In this document: positions 52,154-59,234 of the stretch, piece by piece
Layout: each line of letters opens with the position of its first letter
How positions within the stretch are numbered: the first letter of the stretch is position 1
NCBI GenBank assembly: GCA_009693705.1
Contig: SHWS01000007.1
Coordinates: 1 to 59,234 of the forward strand
Length of the DNA: 59,234 bases
Origin: Pelagibacteraceae bacterium
GTDB lineage: Bacteria; Pseudomonadota; Alphaproteobacteria; Pelagibacterales; Pelagibacteraceae
Direction: 5' to 3'
Notes under the pieces: model-generated
Told to the model about the DNA's origin: nothing
Database searches by the model: none
Seen by the model: the letters and a program-made list of their open reading frames with translations, nothing else
Made by a program: the position numbers and the translations under genes

Positions 52154-53572
52154 TTAGCCTAATTGAGTATCCTTAAATTTAGTAAATTGTTCTTCAAATT
52201 CTAAGTTTATTTTACCAGTCGGGCCATGTCTTTGTTTGCCTATAATTATTTGTGCCAAATGCGCAACGTCATTCATTTTAGCTTGCCATTCCGCATGTTC
52301 GACCGTTGCTGGTCTTGGCTCTTTTCTTTGAAGATAATAACCCTCTCTATAAACAAACATAACGACATCGGCATCTTGTTCAATGGATCCAGATTCTCTT
52401 AAATCTGATAGTTGAGGTATGTGATCATCTCTTTGTTCAACTTGTCTTGATAATTGAGATAAAGCAACAACAGGAATAGAAAGTTCTTTCGCTATAGCTT
52501 TTAGCCCTTGAGTAATCTGGGAGATTTCTTGAACTCTACCATCTTTATTAAATGAGGTTCCTCTCATTAGCTGAATATAGTCTACAACAATCATATCAAG
52601 CCCATGCATTCTTTTAATACGTCTAGATCTATTGCTCATAGCAGCAATACTAATTGCCGGTGTTTCATCTATATAAAGAGGAAGCTCTGCAATATTTTTT
52701 GAAACTTCTAAAAATTTATCAAACTGCTCTTCAGAAATTTTTCCTCTTCTAATGTCATTTGACCTAATTCTAGACTGTTCAGATAAAATTCTAGTTGATA
52801 GTTGTTCAGATGACATTTCAAGAGAAAAAAATGCAATTGATGATTTTTTTCCAGTATCTTGAATTTTTTTAGCTGCATTAAATGCAATGTTAGTAGCAAG
52901 AGATGTTTTACCCATTGAAGGACGCCCTGCAATAATTATTAAATCAGATCGATGAAGTCCACCCAATCTATCATCAAGATCTCTTAGACCAGTTGGAACT
53001 CCAACTATCCCTTCTTCATTTTTATAAGCTGCTGAGGCCATTTCGATCGTTTGTCTCATGGCTTCATCAAATTTAATAAGTGAAGAATTAAAAGAGCCTT
53101 TTTCTGCAAGATCAAATAATAATCTTTCTGAATTTTCAATTATTGTTTGACCATTAGTCTCTAAGTCATTTAATTTGGCGCTATCTATTGTTTGCTCTGA
53201 GATTTTAATAAGTTCTCTTCTGACAAACATGTCATAGATAATTTTCGAATATTCATTTGCTTGTCTTGTTGATGTTGAAAATTTTGTAATTTTAACGAGA
53301 TATTCAGGTACATTTAAATCATCTTTTTCATCTTCGAAATAATTCTTTAGAGTTATTGGATTTGCAAGCATGCCTTTATAAACTAGATTTTCTATGGCTG
53401 AAAAGATTTTCTGATGCATTGGATCATAAAAATGATTACTTTTTAGCATCAAGCTAATTTCATCAAATATTTCATTGCTTATTAGCAATGAACCAATAAC
53501 CGCTTGCTCCGCTTCAATATTATTTGGAAGTTCCTTAAATTTATCTTTTATTATTCTTAAATTATTTTCCAT
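52154..53572 (-). CDS. dnaB: Replicative DNA helicase
   Basis: The hexameric replication-fork helicase, 472 residues. The N-terminal domain (about 15-120) is typical (NNIEAEQAVIGSLL) and the RecA-like motor has Walker A AGRPSMGKTS at about 215-224, Walker B MIVVDYIQLM and LSQLSRQVEQRDDHIPQLSD. No intein is present. It follows rplI on the same strand after 69 bases; the ribosomal S6-S18-L9-DnaB order is conserved widely among bacteria. Confidence 0.95.
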   Translation of the reverse strand: MENNLRIIKDKFKELPNNIEAEQAVIGSLLISNEIFDEISLMLKSNHFYDPMHQKIFSAIENLVYKGMLANPITLKNYFEDEKDDLNVPEYLVKITKFSTSTRQANEYSKIIYDMFVRRELIKISEQTIDSAKLNDLETNGQTIIENSERLLFDLAEKGSFNSSLIKFDEAMRQTIEMASAAYKNEEGIVGVPTGLRDLDDRLGGLHRSDLIIIAGRPSMGKTSLATNIAFNAAKKIQDTGKKSSIAFFSLEMSSEQLSTRILSEQSRIRSNDIRRGKISEEQFDKFLEVSKNIAELPLYIDETPAISIAAMSNRSRRIKRMHGLDMIVVDYIQLMRGTSFNKDGRVQEISQITQGLKAIAKELSIPVVALSQLSRQVEQRDDHIPQLSDLRESGSIEQDADVVMFVYREGYYLQRKEPRPATVEHAEWQAKMNDVAHLAQIIIGKQRHGPTGKINLEFEEQFTKFKDTQLG

Positions 53573-53641
53573 TTAAAAACAAACTATATGAAAAATTTTA
53601 AAAAAAAATTATTAATAACCGCTGGGGAAAAAGTTGTATAA

Positions 53642-54100
53642 TTATTGGATTACTTCTGCTGATTTAACATCGATTGTTATCAGAGCATCAACTTCTGAGT
53701 GTAAAAATATTTTTACTTTAAACTTACCAATGGATTTAATATCTTGAATAGGTTGAATCATTGACGGCTTAATATCGATTTTATCATTGTCGTTAATAAT
53801 TTTTGCAATTTCAGTAGGCTTTACCGAACCATACAATTCGTTATTTTCAGTACTTAATTTTTTAACTAAGTATTCTTTATTATTTATTTTTTCATAAATT
53901 ATCTTAGCTTCTTGCTTTTTTTCATTATCTTTTTTAGACAAATCTGATTTAATCTTTTCAACTTGAGCAATATTTTCTTTTGAGGCAAAAAGAGCTTTTT
54001 TGTTGGCTATTAAAAAATTTCTACCAAAACCTCTTTTAACATCTATGATTTCACCAATAGTTCCAATTCTTTTTAGGTTTTCTAACAAAATAACTTTCAT
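53642..54100 (-). CDS. rplI: 50S ribosomal protein L9
   Basis: A 152-residue L9 with both domains: the N-terminal rRNA-binding part (MKVILLENLKRIGTIGEII and KRGFGRNFLIANKKA), a long connecting helix (about 40-75, lysine-rich), and the C-terminal domain. It starts one base after rpsR, in the rpsF-rpsR-rplI operon. Length and motif content are normal. Confidence 0.95.
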   Translation of the reverse strand: MKVILLENLKRIGTIGEIIDVKRGFGRNFLIANKKALFASKENIAQVEKIKSDLSKKDNEKKQEAKIIYEKINNKEYLVKKLSTENNELYGSVKPTEIAKIINDNDKIDIKPSMIQPIQDIKSIGKFKVKIFLHSEVDALITIDVKSAEVIQ

Positions 54101-54101
54101 T

Positions 54102-54374
54102 TTACAGTAATGCTAAATTTCTTGCTCTTTTAATTGATAGCGATAATTCTCTTTGTTTTTTTTGACTTACATTAGTAATTCTTGAGGGTAATATTTTTCC
54201 ATTTTCTGACATATATTTTTTTAGTAATCGTATATTCTTATAGTCAACTACTGGTGCGCCTTTAATAGATAATGGACAAGATTTTTTAAATTTATATTTA
54301 TTTGGTTGAAAAATACTTAGTTTTGCAAAATTACTTTGCGTACTACTTCTTTTGTTATTTTTTCTTTTAGGCAT
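54102..54374 (-). CDS. rpsR: 30S ribosomal protein S18
   Basis: A 90-residue S18. The conserved core is [20 protein letters not shown], followed by [23 protein letters not shown], which binds 16S rRNA and S6. It lies between rpsF (2-base gap) and rplI (1-base gap). The N-terminus is basic ([11 protein letters not shown]), as is usual for this small ribosomal protein. Confidence 0.95.
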   Translation of the reverse strand: MPKRKNNKRSSTQSNFAKLSIFQPNKYKFKKSCPLSIKGAPVVDYKNIRLLKKYMSENGKILPSRITNVSQKKQRELSLSIKRARNLALL

Positions 54375-54376
54375 GA

Positions 54377-54739
54377 TTAATTTGAATAATTTTCTTTTTT
54401 CTCAAAATTTTCTTTTTCTTCACGTTTAGCAAAATAATTAGTTTCTAAATCAAAATTTTTTACTCTTATAGTTAAGTATCTTAGTAATTTTTTATCTATA
54501 GCTTCATTTTTTTTTAATTCATCAATAACTGTTCCGTTACCTTTTAGTTTAAAATGGATATAGCTACCTTTTTTATTTTTTTTAATGTCATAAGATAAAT
54601 TTAAAAGACCCCAATTTTCCATTTTGACCACTTCACCATTATTTTTTTCAATAATTTTTGAATACTTTTCAGTTAATTGTTTAATTTCGCTTGGAGACGT
54701 GTCTTGTCTAGCTATTATAGTATGTTCGTATAAATTCAT
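54377..54739 (-). CDS. rpsF: 30S ribosomal protein S6
   Basis: A 120-residue S6 with the ferredoxin-like fold: [11 protein letters not shown] at the start, then [21 protein letters not shown], then LLRYLTIRV. It has a charged tail of about 15 residues ([13 protein letters not shown]). It is the first gene of the S6-S18-L9 operon. A TATAAT box on the minus strand at 54772-54777 lies about 33 bases before the ATG and is a likely -10 element, with divergent fabD beyond. Confidence 0.95.
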   Translation of the reverse strand: MNLYEHTIIARQDTSPSEIKQLTEKYSKIIEKNNGEVVKMENWGLLNLSYDIKKNKKGSYIHFKLKGNGTVIDELKKNEAIDKKLLRYLTIRVKNFDLETNYFAKREEKENFEKKENYSN

Positions 54740-54771
54740 TTAAGTTCTTTGATAAAAAATGAGGATATACT

Positions 54772-54777
54772 ATTATA
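54772..54777 (-). promoter_or_regulatory. Probable -10 box of the ribosomal S6-S18-L9 operon
   Basis: On the minus strand 54777-54772 reads TATAAT, placing transcription start about 25 bases before the rpsF ATG. A matching -35 box at 17 bases is not clear in the A/T-rich DNA to the right, so only the -10 is called. Confidence 0.4.
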
Positions 54778-54822
54778 AATCTTTAATTACAATAGATAAA
54801 AAAACAAAAAATTAGTTTTTAG

Positions 54823-55749
54823 ATGTTTTCAGTAATTTTTCCAGGTCAAGGATCTCAAATAATAGGCATGGGAAAAGAATTTTATGATAAATTTGATCTA
54901 GTTAAAAATCTATTCAAGGAAGCTGATAATGTCCTTCAAATTCCATTATCCAGTATAATTTTAGACGGTCCTAAAACTGACTTGGATTTGACAATTAATA
55001 CACAACCAGCAATTTTTTTAATTAGCTACGCAATATTCAATGTAGTTAAAAAAGAATTTAATATTGAATTAAATAAAGCAAAATATTTCGCTGGTCATTC
55101 TTTAGGAGAATATTCCGCACTATCATGTGCGGGTTATTTACCTTTTTCAGAAACTTTAAAAATTTTAAGAATAAGAGGGGAGGCTATGCAAAATGCTGTC
55201 CCTAAAGGCGAAGGAGGCATGGTTGCGGTATTAGGAACTACAATTGAAATAGTAGATAAGATATTAAAAGAAAATGAAAAAAAATTCACCACTCAAATAG
55301 CTAATGATAACTCTGAAGGCCAAATTGTATTAAGTGGTAAAATAAAAGATCTTGAAATGTTATGTGAAGTTTTAAAAGAAAACTCTATAAAAAATATTAA
55401 ATTACCTGTAAGCGCACCTTTTCATTCTAGTCTAATGAATAAAGCTACAATCATAATGAGTAAAGAAATTCACAAATTAAATTTTAAAAAATCAGATATT
55501 AAATTAATTTCTAATGTTACAGCTCATGAAATTAATAATATAATAGCATTAAAAGAGTTATTAATAAAACAAATTGAAAATAGAGTTAGATGGAGAGAAA
55601 GCGTAATTAATATGATTAACAGTGGTGTAAATCAATTTATCGAAATAGGCCCTGGAAAAGTTTTATCTGGTTTAATTAAAAGAATTAACAAAAATGTTAA
55701 GATAGATGCCATTAATTGCAAAAATGATATAGATAATATTAAATTATGA
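54823..55749 (+). CDS. fabD: Malonyl-CoA:ACP transacylase
   Basis: Transfers malonyl groups from CoA to acyl carrier protein in fatty acid synthesis. It is 308 residues long. The FPGQGSQ start, the nucleophile S93 in GHSLGEYSAL, the acid-binding Arg segment RIRGEAMQNA and the catalytic His in SAPFHSSLM are all present. It overlaps fabG by four bases, the first of a fabD-fabG-acpP operon. The divergent ribosomal operon is 83 bases away. Confidence 0.94.
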   Translation: MFSVIFPGQGSQIIGMGKEFYDKFDLVKNLFKEADNVLQIPLSSIILDGPKTDLDLTINTQPAIFLISYAIFNVVKKEFNIELNKAKYFAGHSLGEYSALSCAGYLPFSETLKILRIRGEAMQNAVPKGEGGMVAVLGTTIEIVDKILKENEKKFTTQIANDNSEGQIVLSGKIKDLEMLCEVLKENSIKNIKLPVSAPFHSSLMNKATIIMSKEIHKLNFKKSDIKLISNVTAHEINNIIALKELLIKQIENRVRWRESVINMINSGVNQFIEIGPGKVLSGLIKRINKNVKIDAINCKNDIDNIKL

Positions 55750-56483
55750 AAGATTTAAATAAAAAAAATATAATAGTCACAGGTGCTACAGGTGGCATAG
55801 GCAATTCAATTGTTAAAAAATTAGACGATTGTGGTGCTAATATTTTAGCTTCAGGAACAAGATTAGAAAAGTTACAAGAGTTAAAAAAAATTTTTAAAAA
55901 TATTAAAATATTAAAATTTGATATTTCTCAAAGTGAAAAAATTGAAGAGTTTATTGAAAATGCTACAAAAGAATTAGGAGGAAGTTTAGATTGTTTAGTG
56001 AATAACGCAGGGATAACGCAAGACAACTTAGCAATCAGAATGAGTCTTGATGAGTGGCAAAAAGTGATAAATGTAAATTTAACTTCAACTTTTTTAATGA
56101 GTAAATTTTCAATTAAAAAAATGTTAAAAAACAAATCAGGAAAAATAATAAATATTACCTCTGTGGTTGGTCACACAGGTAACATTGGGCAAGCTAACTA
56201 CACTGCATCTAAAGCAGCAATTGTTGCAATGTCTAAGAGCCTTGCTATTGAATATGGAAAGAAAAATATAAATATTAATTGTATATCACCAGGATTTATT
56301 AAAACCGCCATGACGGATAAAATGGATGATAAGTTTAAAGAGGCAATTATATCCAGAATACCTGCAGCAAGATTGGGTGAGCCAGATGATATTGCTAATG
56401 CTGTGCTTTTTTTAGCTTCAAACCAATCAAACTATGTTAATGGAGAAACTTTACATGTTAATGGTGGCATGTATATGGCTTGA
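55746..56483 (+). CDS. fabG: 3-oxoacyl-ACP reductase
   Basis: NADPH-dependent SDR that reduces 3-oxoacyl-ACP in fatty acid elongation. It is 245 residues long. The cofactor motif is VTGATGGIGN, the NNAG loop is present, and the catalytic Ser and YxxxK are in ITSVVGHTG and NYTASKAA. The C-terminus NGETLHVNGGMYMA is characteristic. It overlaps fabD by four bases, and the acpP gene follows after 48 bases, so the identification as FabG is firm from context and sequence. Confidence 0.94.
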   Translation: MKDLNKKNIIVTGATGGIGNSIVKKLDDCGANILASGTRLEKLQELKKIFKNIKILKFDISQSEKIEEFIENATKELGGSLDCLVNNAGITQDNLAIRMSLDEWQKVINVNLTSTFLMSKFSIKKMLKNKSGKIINITSVVGHTGNIGQANYTASKAAIVAMSKSLAIEYGKKNININCISPGFIKTAMTDKMDDKFKEAIISRIPAARLGEPDDIANAVLFLASNQSNYVNGETLHVNGGMYMA

Positions 56484-56531
56484 CAAAATAAGCAATTAAA
56501 CTATTAAGATTTCATAACTTAAAGGTAAAAT

Positions 56532-56771
56532 ATGTCTGATGATGTTTCAAGCAAAGTAAAAAAAATTGTTGCAGATCATTTAGGAATAGATGAGTCAAAA
56601 GTAACTGAGGAGTCTAGCTTTATAGACGATTTAGGTGCAGATAGTTTAGATACAGTAGAATTAGTCATGGCTTTTGAAGAAGAGTTTGGATCTGAAATAT
56701 CAGATAGCGAGGCCGAAAAAATTTTAACGGTTGGTGATGCTGTGAAATTTATTGAAGGTCAAGCAAATTAA
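56532..56771 (+). CDS. acpP: Acyl carrier protein
   Basis: A 79-residue acidic carrier protein. Ser38 in [19 protein letters not shown] takes the phosphopantetheine arm that carries growing acyl chains. An AAAGG ribosome binding site lies just upstream of the ATG. In many alphaproteobacteria fabF follows acpP; here the guanylate kinase gene comes 8 bases after, so fabF must lie elsewhere. Confidence 0.96.
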   Translation: MSDDVSSKVKKIVADHLGIDESKVTEESSFIDDLGADSLDTVELVMAFEEEFGSEISDSEAEKILTVGDAVKFIEGQAN

Positions 56772-56779
56772 AAAAGACA

Positions 56780-57412
56780 ATGCCCATAGTTAATGATGGG
56801 ACAATGATTATATTATCTTCTCCATCTGGAGCAGGTAAAACCACTCTAGTAAGGCTTCTCTCGAAGTTAGATAATTTTGAAATATCGATATCACACACAA
56901 CACGTCAACCAAGACAGGGTGAAAAATCAGAAAAAGATTATTATTTTGTAAATGAAACTGAATTTAAAAGATTAATTAAAAATCAAGAATTTTTAGAGTA
57001 TGCAAAAGTTTTTAATAATTTATATGGCACTACAAGAACACCAGTTATTGATAAACTTAATAAAGGAAAAAATGTTTTATTTGATATTGATTGGCAAGGA
57101 GCAGATCAAATCAGAAATAAAAAACTAGATTATAAGCTTATTACTTTTTTTATCTTACCACCCAGCAAGGAAGTTTTGTTCCAAAGATTATCAAATAGAG
57201 ACATGAAGGATAAACTAATTGTCAGAGAAAGAATGAAACAATTTAGTCGTGATTTGTTACATTGGATTAATTATGATTATGTAATAATAAATGATAACTT
57301 AAATAGTTGTTATTCTAAAATTCATAAATTAATTAATGCAGAGATTAACAATGATTCAAAAGATTACGATCCAGAATATATAAGAGCACATGTAGAAAAA
57401 TTAACTTATTAA
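56780..57412 (+). CDS. gmk: Guanylate kinase
   Basis: Phosphorylates GMP to GDP. It is 210 residues long. The P-loop is [16 protein letters not shown] near residues 12-27, and the GMP-binding region includes [20 protein letters not shown] and GTTRTPV. The LID-type segment has [14 protein letters not shown]. It lies 8 bases after acpP and overlaps the convergent rsmA gene by 12 bases. Length and motifs are normal. Confidence 0.95.
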   Translation: MPIVNDGTMIILSSPSGAGKTTLVRLLSKLDNFEISISHTTRQPRQGEKSEKDYYFVNETEFKRLIKNQEFLEYAKVFNNLYGTTRTPVIDKLNKGKNVLFDIDWQGADQIRNKKLDYKLITFFILPPSKEVLFQRLSNRDMKDKLIVRERMKQFSRDLLHWINYDYVIINDNLNSCYSKIHKLINAEINNDSKDYDPEYIRAHVEKLTY

Positions 57413-58189
57413 TTTTTCATACTCATTTGTCAAAAGATAATATGTATCAAAATCTAAATTTTGTGGACGTAAATTTAAATTTATTTTTAATCTATCTAAA
57501 ATATCTAAATTTCCATTGAATAATTGATTATAAGGCTTTTTCAACATTTTTCTGCGATGATTAAAAAAAACTCTTGTAATTTTTTCAAGACTTTGAGGAT
57601 TTTTTATTTTTATAAATTTTTTTTTAGGACTAAAAAGCAATAAAGTACTATCAATTTTTGGCTTGGGTGAAAAAGATTCAGGCCTAACATCAAAAATTTT
57701 TTTAACTTCTAGTTTCCAATTTGAAATTACCGATAATCTTCCGTATGCAGAAGTATTAAATTTGGCTATTATTCTATCAGCCACCTCTTTTTGAAACATT
57801 AGAATTAAATGATCAAACCAAAAATTATCATCATTAGAGTTTAATATCCATTTACAGAGAATTTCAGTTGAAATATTATAAGGAAGATTCCCAAAAACAA
57901 TTAATTTCTCTTTAGATATTAAATTTTCATTTATATTTAGTATATCATCATTAATAATCGTTATTTGATTCTTAAAATCATTATTTAAAATAGAAGCAAG
58001 ATTAGTATCTTTTTCAACAACATACATTGTTTTTGGTTTTTTATTTAAAATATATGAAGTTAAATTGCCAGTACCCGGTCCAACTTCAAGTATAGTTTTA
58101 TTTTGAATTTCAACAATATTAGTGATTTTTTCTAAAACATTTCTATCAATTAAAAAGTTTTGTCCTAGGCTTTTTTTAGCTCTTATCAC
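57401..58189 (-). CDS. rsmA: 16S rRNA dimethyladenosine transferase
   Basis: KsgA/RsmA, which dimethylates two adjacent adenines near the 3' end of 16S rRNA. It is 262 residues long. The SAM fold begins [16 protein letters not shown], with motif [17 protein letters not shown], and the catalytic motif is [11 protein letters not shown]. It overlaps pdxA by four bases and gmk by 12 bases tail to tail. The surA-pdxA-rsmA order is conserved in many proteobacteria. Confidence 0.94.
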   Translation of the reverse strand: MIRAKKSLGQNFLIDRNVLEKITNIVEIQNKTILEVGPGTGNLTSYILNKKPKTMYVVEKDTNLASILNNDFKNQITIINDDILNINENLISKEKLIVFGNLPYNISTEILCKWILNSNDDNFWFDHLILMFQKEVADRIIAKFNTSAYGRLSVISNWKLEVKKIFDVRPESFSPKPKIDSTLLLFSPKKKFIKIKNPQSLEKITRVFFNHRRKMLKKPYNQLFNGNLDILDRLKINLNLRPQNLDFDTYYLLTNEYEKLIS

Positions 58190-59151
58190 TTTTTATCCAA
58201 AAAACTTATAGCGGTTATTAAACTAAGCGGATTTGATAAATTTTTACCTAGCATATTTTGATTGGGGCCGTGATCGGGTGAAATTCTAATAAAAGGCAAG
58301 CCCAAAGTGATATTAATAGCATTATATTCATATAAAGTTTTAAGAGGAGTTAAAACTTGATCATGATACATGCCGATTATAACGTCAAACTTTCTTCTAT
58401 TATTTTCTAAAAAAATTGTATCAGCAGAAAAAGGTCCAGAAACTTTATATCCTAGATTAAATAAATATTTAACAGTTGGTTTTAAAATTTTTTCATCTTC
58501 ATTATATGAATGTGTACTCTCACAATGAGGGTTGAGTCCCAAAATAGCTATATTTGGTTTAATGCCAATTATATTTTTATAAAAAGTATTAATTAAATAC
58601 ACTTTATCAGTAATTATTTTTTTATTTATATTTTTACTAACAAGTTTTAATGGCAAATGAGTGGTGACAGGACAAACCGAAAGTTTTTTATTGTATATTA
58701 GCATGGCATTTTTTTTTATTGAAAACGATTTAGAAATATATTCTGTAATACCTGGAAATTTTTTATTTAAAAAAGTATTTTTTGAAATAGGCCCGTTAAT
58801 AAACTTGTGTGTAAAATTACTTTTAATTATTTTAAAAGCTATCTTAAAAGAATCTTCAATGTAGTTATGTGATTTTTTAGAAATTTGTTCAAAAGCATTT
58901 TTTACATTATAATCAACATTTATTAAGTTAATTGACTTGTTTGTTAATTGATAGCCATTTAAAATATCTGGATTTAAAATATTAATATTAATTTTAAAAT
59001 GCAACTTTTTCATTTGCAATTGTAATAATTTTTTTGAAGCAATTAAAATTATAGGGCTTCTGTATTTTTTATACTTTAATGCTTTAAAAAAAATCTCTAA
59101 AAAAATACTATTTGGTTCTCCAGCAACTATTAATATTGGCTTATAATTCAT
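58186..59151 (-). CDS. pdxA: 4-hydroxythreonine-4-phosphate dehydrogenase, divergent
   Basis: A pyridoxal-phosphate synthesis enzyme of about 321 residues. The metal-binding histidines are present: THLPL, LNPHCES and MYHDQ. NITLGLPFIRISPDHGPNQN matches the family end. However, several otherwise conserved parts differ: the N-terminal GEPAGIG is GEPNSIF and TGHTE is GITEY, losing a His. The gene lies in the normal surA-pdxA-rsmA order, so the identity is firm, but activity may be altered. I start it at ATG 59151, which overlaps the surA stop; the frame itself opens at a TTG at 59160. Confidence 0.85.
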   Translation of the reverse strand: MNYKPILIVAGEPNSIFLEIFFKALKYKKYRSPIILIASKKLLQLQMKKLHFKININILNPDILNGYQLTNKSINLINVDYNVKNAFEQISKKSHNYIEDSFKIAFKIIKSNFTHKFINGPISKNTFLNKKFPGITEYISKSFSIKKNAMLIYNKKLSVCPVTTHLPLKLVSKNINKKIITDKVYLINTFYKNIIGIKPNIAILGLNPHCESTHSYNEDEKILKPTVKYLFNLGYKVSGPFSADTIFLENNRRKFDVIIGMYHDQVLTPLKTLYEYNAINITLGLPFIRISPDHGPNQNMLGKNLSNPLSLITAISFLDKK

Positions 59152-59234
59152 TAATTGCAATATCTTTTAAAACTTTATTAAAGTAAATATTTGAAAACTG
59201 ATTTAATTGTTGATTTATTTTGTCTTCAAAAATT
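59141..59234 (-). CDS. surA: SurA-like periplasmic chaperone, C-terminal end (partial)
   Basis: A frame enters from the right edge of the window and ends in TAA at 59143-59141, overlapping the pdxA start by 11 bases. The last 30 residues read ...NQQLNQFSNIYFNKVLKDIAINEL, which resembles the C-terminal helix of SurA in alphaproteobacteria. The position before pdxA and rsmA supports this name. The isomerase domains lie outside the window. Confidence 0.6.
   Translation of the reverse strand, partial: IFEDKINQQLNQFSNIYFNKVLKDIAINEL

Noticed and set aside
1-59234. CRISPR arrays, tRNA or rRNA genes and transposases
   Set aside because: I looked for regularly spaced repeats, cloverleaf-like intergenic segments, and transposase-like reading frames and found none; very diverged tRNAs would need a dedicated scan.

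Overview
The window looks like a streamlined, AT-rich alphaproteobacterial genome, most probably Pelagibacterales (SAR11). Base composition is roughly 30% GC, reading frames abut or overlap by a few bases, lysine, asparagine and isoleucine are heavily used, and there are no insertion sequences, CRISPR arrays, rRNA or tRNA genes that I can see. The gene set (polyamine ABC transporter, soluble NAD-type formate dehydrogenase, GcvT-fused methylamine dehydrogenase, 5-oxoprolinase, several EamA exporters) fits a marine oligotroph that oxidises small nitrogenous and C1 compounds. The clade assignment is inferred from these features, not from a phylogenetic marker search.

Layout. 1-8.4 kb: end of an ABC ATPase, then a PotD/PotB/PotC-like transporter with its own promoter and an internal hairpin, a 2-hydroxyacid dehydrogenase, a cyclophilin and an HExxH protein on the other strand, then an agmatinase-family ureohydrolase with an aldehyde dehydrogenase. 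8.4-12.2 kb: a TPR protein and pxpA, divergent from pxpB-pxpC and an EamA transporter. 12.3-17.3 kb: a membrane-lipid block (FAD oxidoreductase, DUF1365, cyclopropane-fatty-acid synthase family, DUF3833 lipoprotein, SDR, TspO) resembling the singlet-oxygen/furan-fatty-acid gene sets of other alphaproteobacteria. 17.3-27.5 kb: a DAO-family oxidoreductase, SelO, and a complete formate dehydrogenase unit (fdsA, a fused fdsG-fdsB, fdhD, a NifU-like scaffold) divergent from mobA-moeA. 27.5-31.6 kb: an operon of EamA transporter, creatinase, glycine amidinotransferase-like enzyme and a MOSC (mARC-like) protein.

31.6-39.7 kb is the loosest, most accessory part: a photolyase-related flavoprotein whose domains appear to be in swapped order, an SDR, a PhyH dioxygenase, a cytochrome c with a promoter that predicts an almost leaderless mRNA, a fasciclin protein of higher GC, a 3-hydroxyisobutyrate-dehydrogenase-like enzyme, a CBS protein, a cupin, DUF3147 and an alternative oxidase. 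40-49 kb: a GcvT-fused dehydrogenase, YajQ, an MFS transporter, an EamA transporter, gshB-gshA, purF-cvpA. 49.7-59.2 kb is housekeeping: an RND/MMPL transporter, dnaB, rplI-rpsR-rpsF, fabD-fabG-acpP-gmk, and rsmA-pdxA-surA (partial).

How it may fit together (inference): creatine or related guanidino compounds would yield sarcosine and urea through creatinase; the GcvT-fused dehydrogenase would pass the methyl group to tetrahydrofolate and leave glycine; C1 units can end as formate, which the formate dehydrogenase converts to CO2 with NADH. The amidinotransferase and the mARC-like protein next to creatinase suggest a broader guanidino-compound pathway, which is the observation I would follow first. 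The swapped-domain photolyase relative and the fatty-acid-modifying block are the next most interesting.
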